Shown piece by piece: positions 31,301-34,153 of a stretch of 34,153 nucleotides of DNA. The stretch's first letter is position 1. Each line of letters starts with the position of its first letter. This DNA is from Alphaproteobacteria bacterium (lineage in GTDB: Bacteria; Pseudomonadota; Alphaproteobacteria; Caulobacterales; Parvularculaceae), in NCBI GenBank assembly GCA_030426465.1, contig JAUHYK010000049.1, positions 1 to 34,153 on the forward strand, read 5' to 3'. The notes under the pieces were generated by a model that ran no database searches, had not been told where the DNA came from, and saw nothing but the letters and a program-made list of their open reading frames with translations. Both the position numbers and the translations under genes were made by a program.

Positions 31301-33550
31301 ATGACCAGAGCCAATCGAATTTTTCTTGCCGCCTTATTGGGCGGTTCGTCTTTGTCGGCGATAGCGAGCGCGCCCGTGATGGCGCAAAGCGAGCCTATCG
31401 TTGGTGAAGACGTCATCGTGGTGATTGGCCGCGGCCGGGAAGAAAATGTTCAAGACGTTCCTATTTCAGAAACCGTTTTCACGGCAGAGTCGATCAAGGA
31501 TGCCCGCATCGATCAGGTTGATGATTTCTTTGCGCTGACGCCCGGGGTCACTTTCGCAAACGCTCAGGATTCGGGAACGAGCTTCATCACCATCCGCGGC
31601 ATTTCACAGGTCCGCAACGGCGAAGCGCCCGTTGCCGTTGTCGTCGACGATGTGTTGCAGATCAACTCCAGATCCTTTGACCAGCCTCTTTTCGATGTCG
31701 ACAGCATTGAAGTTCTGCGCGGTCCCCAGGGAGCGCTTTATGGTCGGAACGCCACAGGCGGCGCCATTATCATCAACACGGCGATGCCAACCGATGAATT
31801 CGAAGGCTACGGTCAGGTGAGTTACGGCCGCGGGAATGATATTCAGGTGGAGGGATCGGTTTCAGGGCCGATCGTGCCGGGCCGCCTGCTGGGCCGCATT
31901 TCCGCACGCTATTCCGATCGGGATGGCGTCCTCGACAATGTTATCCTTGATGAAAAAGTCGATTACAGCGAAGACATTTCCCTTCGCGGTCATCTTCGTT
32001 TCATCGCCAGCGATGCGGTGACGGCGGATTTGCGCGGCTCGCTCGTCCGTACCGAAGGTGGCGCACTGAACTACACCTATCAGCCCGCCGTTGTTGATAA
32101 AACAACAGGCCTTCCGACTGCGTTTGATTTCACCATCGCCGACGCCGATCTGGTTGAGCGTGAGTTTACGGCTAACAATCTTGGCGTTGATAAGCGTGAT
32201 TCAGAGCAGGTTTCTTTGCGCATCAATGCGGATCTGGGCTTTGCTACACTCCGTTCGGTGACCGCTTATGATCATATCGAAGAGACAACATTCAGCGATC
32301 AGTTTCCCTATACCGCTGCGAGCACCGTCACACCGGCGCCGCCATTTCCGCTGGGTGACGGCATTCAGTCGCAACATATCGAGGTAGAGGCGTTCAGCCA
32401 GGAGCTGCGTCTGACGTCGCCTGACGATCAGGCCTTCCGCTGGATGGTCGGGGCGTATTACGTCGCCACAGATCGTTTCATCAACTCGTCCATCTATGAC
32501 GATCTTGAGAACGGATTACCGACTGTCTCGAAGCGTATGCCGGTTGTCGATCCGCTGGCGCCGCAAACCAGTTTCATCGCAGACGACAACGACAATGAAG
32601 CATGGGCGCTGTTCTTCAACGCGGCCTATGATGTAACGGATCGTCTCGAATTGGCTTTTGCGGGCCGTTACGACAAGGACTCGCGCGAGCAGCAGGTGTC
32701 CCCGTTGCAGGGCAATTATGTGAACGGCGTCTTCGTGTCTCCGACAGGCGTTCCCGGTTCTCTCAACACCGCGGAATTCGATCTGTTTCAACCGAAAGTT
32801 ACGGCGCGCTACGCCGCGCTGGATAATCTCAACCTTTACGCATCCTGGGGCAAAGGTTTCCGTTCGGGCCAGTTCAACCAGAACGGCGTCGGCGTTGTTG
32901 CTGCAGGCGCGGGCGTCATGGGCGTATCCGATCTTCTGCCCCAGGAGGAAACGTCCACCTATGAGGTCGGCTTTAAGTCAACCCTGGCGGACGGTGTGAC
33001 GCTGAACGCTTCCGGTTACCGCACCAAGGTTGAGAACGCGCCATATTTCGTGTTCATCGGCGCCGTCAGCGCGCAGGTTCTGGTTCCGGTCGATGAGATC
33101 GAGATCTGGGGCGGTGAAGTTGAACTGACGGCCAATCTTTATGACGGTCTCGATTTCTACGCCGGCTTCGGATTGGCGGACAGCGAGATCAACGCCTACA
33201 CGGTCAATCCGGCGGCCGTTGGCAACTACGCTCCCTATGTTGCGAAAACGACGTTCAACACCGGATTGCAATATCGCACGCCGATTACAAATACGATCGG
33301 GATTTTCGGTCGCGTCGATTACGAACGTCGCGGCGAACAGTTCTGGGATCCTGAAAACACCACAGCGCGCTCGGCGCTGGATCTTGTCAATATTCGCGGC
33401 GGTTTCGAGGCGAATGACGGCTCTTGGGCGTTGACGGCGTCCGTCGATAATCTGACCGACGAAGTCTACAACTCTGAATGGGTTCTTGGCGGCTTCGCCA
33501 ATGCTGGCGTGCCTCGCTTGTGGCGTGTTGATTTGCGGGTCAACTTTTAA
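31301..33550 (+). CDS. TonB-dependent outer-membrane receptor
   Basis: A 749-residue receptor: signal peptide ending 'SAPVMA' (cut near residue 28), TonB-box-like 'EDVIVVIG' near 36-43, then 'ENVQDVPISETVFTAESI' opening the plug. Plug motifs include 'FITIRGISQVRNGEAPVAVV', 'SIEVLRGPQGALYGRNATGG' and 'AIIINTAMP'. The barrel includes 'LNLYASWGKGFRSGQFN' and ends 'LWRVDLRVNF', with the terminal Phe needed for outer-membrane assembly. ATG 31301 has GGGAGGGG at 31287-31294; the frame's 20-codon upstream extension has no signal features. It is closest in outline to the receptor at 13898. It precedes a hydantoinase/oxoprolinase gene, so its substrate may be an amide- or lactam-containing or otherwise carboxylated compound, but that is only context. 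Confidence 0.94.
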   Translation: MTRANRIFLAALLGGSSLSAIASAPVMAQSEPIVGEDVIVVIGRGREENVQDVPISETVFTAESIKDARIDQVDDFFALTPGVTFANAQDSGTSFITIRGISQVRNGEAPVAVVVDDVLQINSRSFDQPLFDVDSIEVLRGPQGALYGRNATGGAIIINTAMPTDEFEGYGQVSYGRGNDIQVEGSVSGPIVPGRLLGRISARYSDRDGVLDNVILDEKVDYSEDISLRGHLRFIASDAVTADLRGSLVRTEGGALNYTYQPAVVDKTTGLPTAFDFTIADADLVEREFTANNLGVDKRDSEQVSLRINADLGFATLRSVTAYDHIEETTFSDQFPYTAASTVTPAPPFPLGDGIQSQHIEVEAFSQELRLTSPDDQAFRWMVGAYYVATDRFINSSIYDDLENGLPTVSKRMPVVDPLAPQTSFIADDNDNEAWALFFNAAYDVTDRLELAFAGRYDKDSREQQVSPLQGNYVNGVFVSPTGVPGSLNTAEFDLFQPKVTARYAALDNLNLYASWGKGFRSGQFNQNGVGVVAAGAGVMGVSDLLPQEETSTYEVGFKSTLADGVTLNASGYRTKVENAPYFVFIGAVSAQVLVPVDEIEIWGGEVELTANLYDGLDFYAGFGLADSEINAYTVNPAAVGNYAPYVAKTTFNTGLQYRTPITNTIGIFGRVDYERRGEQFWDPENTTARSALDLVNIRGGFEANDGSWALTASVDNLTDEVYNSEWVLGGFANAGVPRLWRVDLRVNF

Positions 33551-33561
33551 CACTCCCCCTG

Positions 33562-33593
33562 GGCGCTCTGCGTTTTTTAGAGCGTGGAGCGCC
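33562..33593 (+). other. two competing hairpins between the TonB receptor and the hydantoinase gene
   Basis: Stem A pairs CGCTCT (33564-33569) with AGAGCG (33579-33584) around a loop containing TTTTTT. Stem B pairs GGCGCTC (33562-33568) with GAGCGCC (33587-33593). They share the left arm and cannot form together. The T-run lies in the loop, not after a stem, so this is not a standard terminator; an attenuator-like switch or imperfect terminator is possible. Confidence 0.4.
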
Positions 33594-33642
33594 AAACACT
33601 TTGGGAGGAGTAGAGACGCTAAAATATAAATGAAAGGCCTGG

Positions 33643-34153
33643 ATGACGATGCGCGTAGCAACGGATGTCGGCGGCACATTCACAGATCTTGTCTGCATTG
33701 ATGATGATGGTATTCGGATCACGAAATCGGATACGACACCGCCGAATTTTGAAGAGGGCGTCATCAAGGTCCTGGAAAAGGGCGAAATAGACCCGGGTCA
33801 GATTGATGATTTCGTTCATGGCACCACCGTCGTCATCAACGCGCTATTGTCACGGCGCGGCGCCAAAACCGGTCTGATCACCACGCGCGGGTTTCGCGAT
33901 ATCTTGGAAATTGCGCGCGGCAACCGGCCCGATCTCTTCAATTTCGCATTCAAAAAACCTGCGCCCTTCGTGCCGCGTTATCTGCGCCATGAAATCACTG
34001 AAAGACTGGACTATCTGGGCCGGGTTGTCGAACCGCTCGTGCTCGGTGAAATCGAACCCATTCTTGACGCGCTGAGATCCGAAGGCGTCGAAGCTGTCGC
34101 CGTGTGTTGTCTACACGCCTATGTCAATCCTGAGCATGAATTGGCGATTGAGG
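33643..34153 (+). CDS. hydantoinase/oxoprolinase family subunit A, N-terminal part (runs off the window)
   Basis: The frame opens at ATG 33643 (or 33649) and continues without a stop to the window edge, giving 170 residues. 'VATDVGGTFTDLVCIDDDG' at residues 5-23 is the actin-like ATP-binding start of HyuA/5-oxoprolinase proteins. 'VHGTTVVINALLSRRGAKTG' (residues 58-77), 'TTRGFRDILEIARGNRPDLF' and 'ERLDYLGRVVEPL' are also diagnostic. The family hydrolyses or carboxylates cyclic amides and ketones in an ATP-dependent way: N-methylhydantoinase, 5-oxoprolinase, and acetone or acetophenone carboxylase. The member cannot be chosen from this fragment. A partner B subunit would be expected just downstream. 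An AAAGG sequence six bases upstream is a weak ribosome site. It lies 92 bases after the receptor stop. Confidence 0.92.
   Translation, partial: MTMRVATDVGGTFTDLVCIDDDGIRITKSDTTPPNFEEGVIKVLEKGEIDPGQIDDFVHGTTVVINALLSRRGAKTGLITTRGFRDILEIARGNRPDLFNFAFKKPAPFVPRYLRHEITERLDYLGRVVEPLVLGEIEPILDALRSEGVEAVAVCCLHAYVNPEHELAIE

Noticed and set aside
1-34153. CRISPR arrays, insertion sequences, integrases, attachment sites or phage genes
   Set aside because: No evenly spaced direct repeats, transposase or integrase motifs were found on either strand.

Overview
The window looks like a chromosomal stretch from a Gram-negative bacterium. It has three TonB-dependent outer-membrane receptors, several exported or lipoprotein-type hydrolases and a ParC of ordinary proteobacterial layout. 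The receptor-rich content, the Spinster-like MFS carriers sitting beside receptors, and the GGGAGG ribosome-binding sites fit an alphaproteobacterium of the Caulobacterales/Parvularculales/Sphingomonadales kind. That placement is an inference from gene content; there is no rRNA or other decisive marker here. I see no CRISPR array, insertion sequence, prophage or tRNA gene.

Left part (1-8547): the tail of an alpha/beta hydrolase, an MFS carrier, a formylglycine-generating enzyme (FGE) with an export signal, a TetR regulator on the minus strand, then a lipoprotein-type Cys sulfatase followed by a large TonB receptor and a clear intrinsic terminator. The FGE would make the sulfatase's catalytic formylglycine. 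A near-ideal palindrome next to a TATAAT box in front of tetR is a likely operator.

Middle part (8558-13779): ordinary or unrelated genes. These are a minus-strand pair (membrane-anchored alpha/beta hydrolase plus polytopic membrane protein), parC, a 57-residue exported peptide gene, and a minus-strand short-chain dehydrogenase. A structured intergenic element lies between the last two.

Right part (13898-34153): a tight operon of TonB receptor, MFS carrier, type B carboxylesterase and acyl-CoA ligase, with gaps of a few bases and an ATGA overlap. After it come a TetR regulator, an MFE-2-like short-chain dehydrogenase, an MHS-type MFS carrier with a large extra loop, a Tat-exported M28-like protein that seems to lack zinc ligands, and a second carboxylesterase paralogous to the first. 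Next come an Lrp/AsnC regulator, a MalT-like LuxR regulator, a cyclophilin, a third TonB receptor, and the start of a hydantoinase/oxoprolinase subunit A running off the end.

Read together, the accessory genes suggest uptake and breakdown of bulky ester- and sulfate-conjugated organic molecules. The steps would be entry by TonB receptors, removal of sulfate or ester groups in the periplasm, inner-membrane import by MFS carriers, CoA activation and oxidation of the released acid. The substrate cannot be named from sequence. The most notable non-coding signal is a shared leader: a TATAAT box followed at exactly the same distance by a conserved two-part GC motif. It stands in front of both the second TonB receptor and the MHS carrier and suggests common control.
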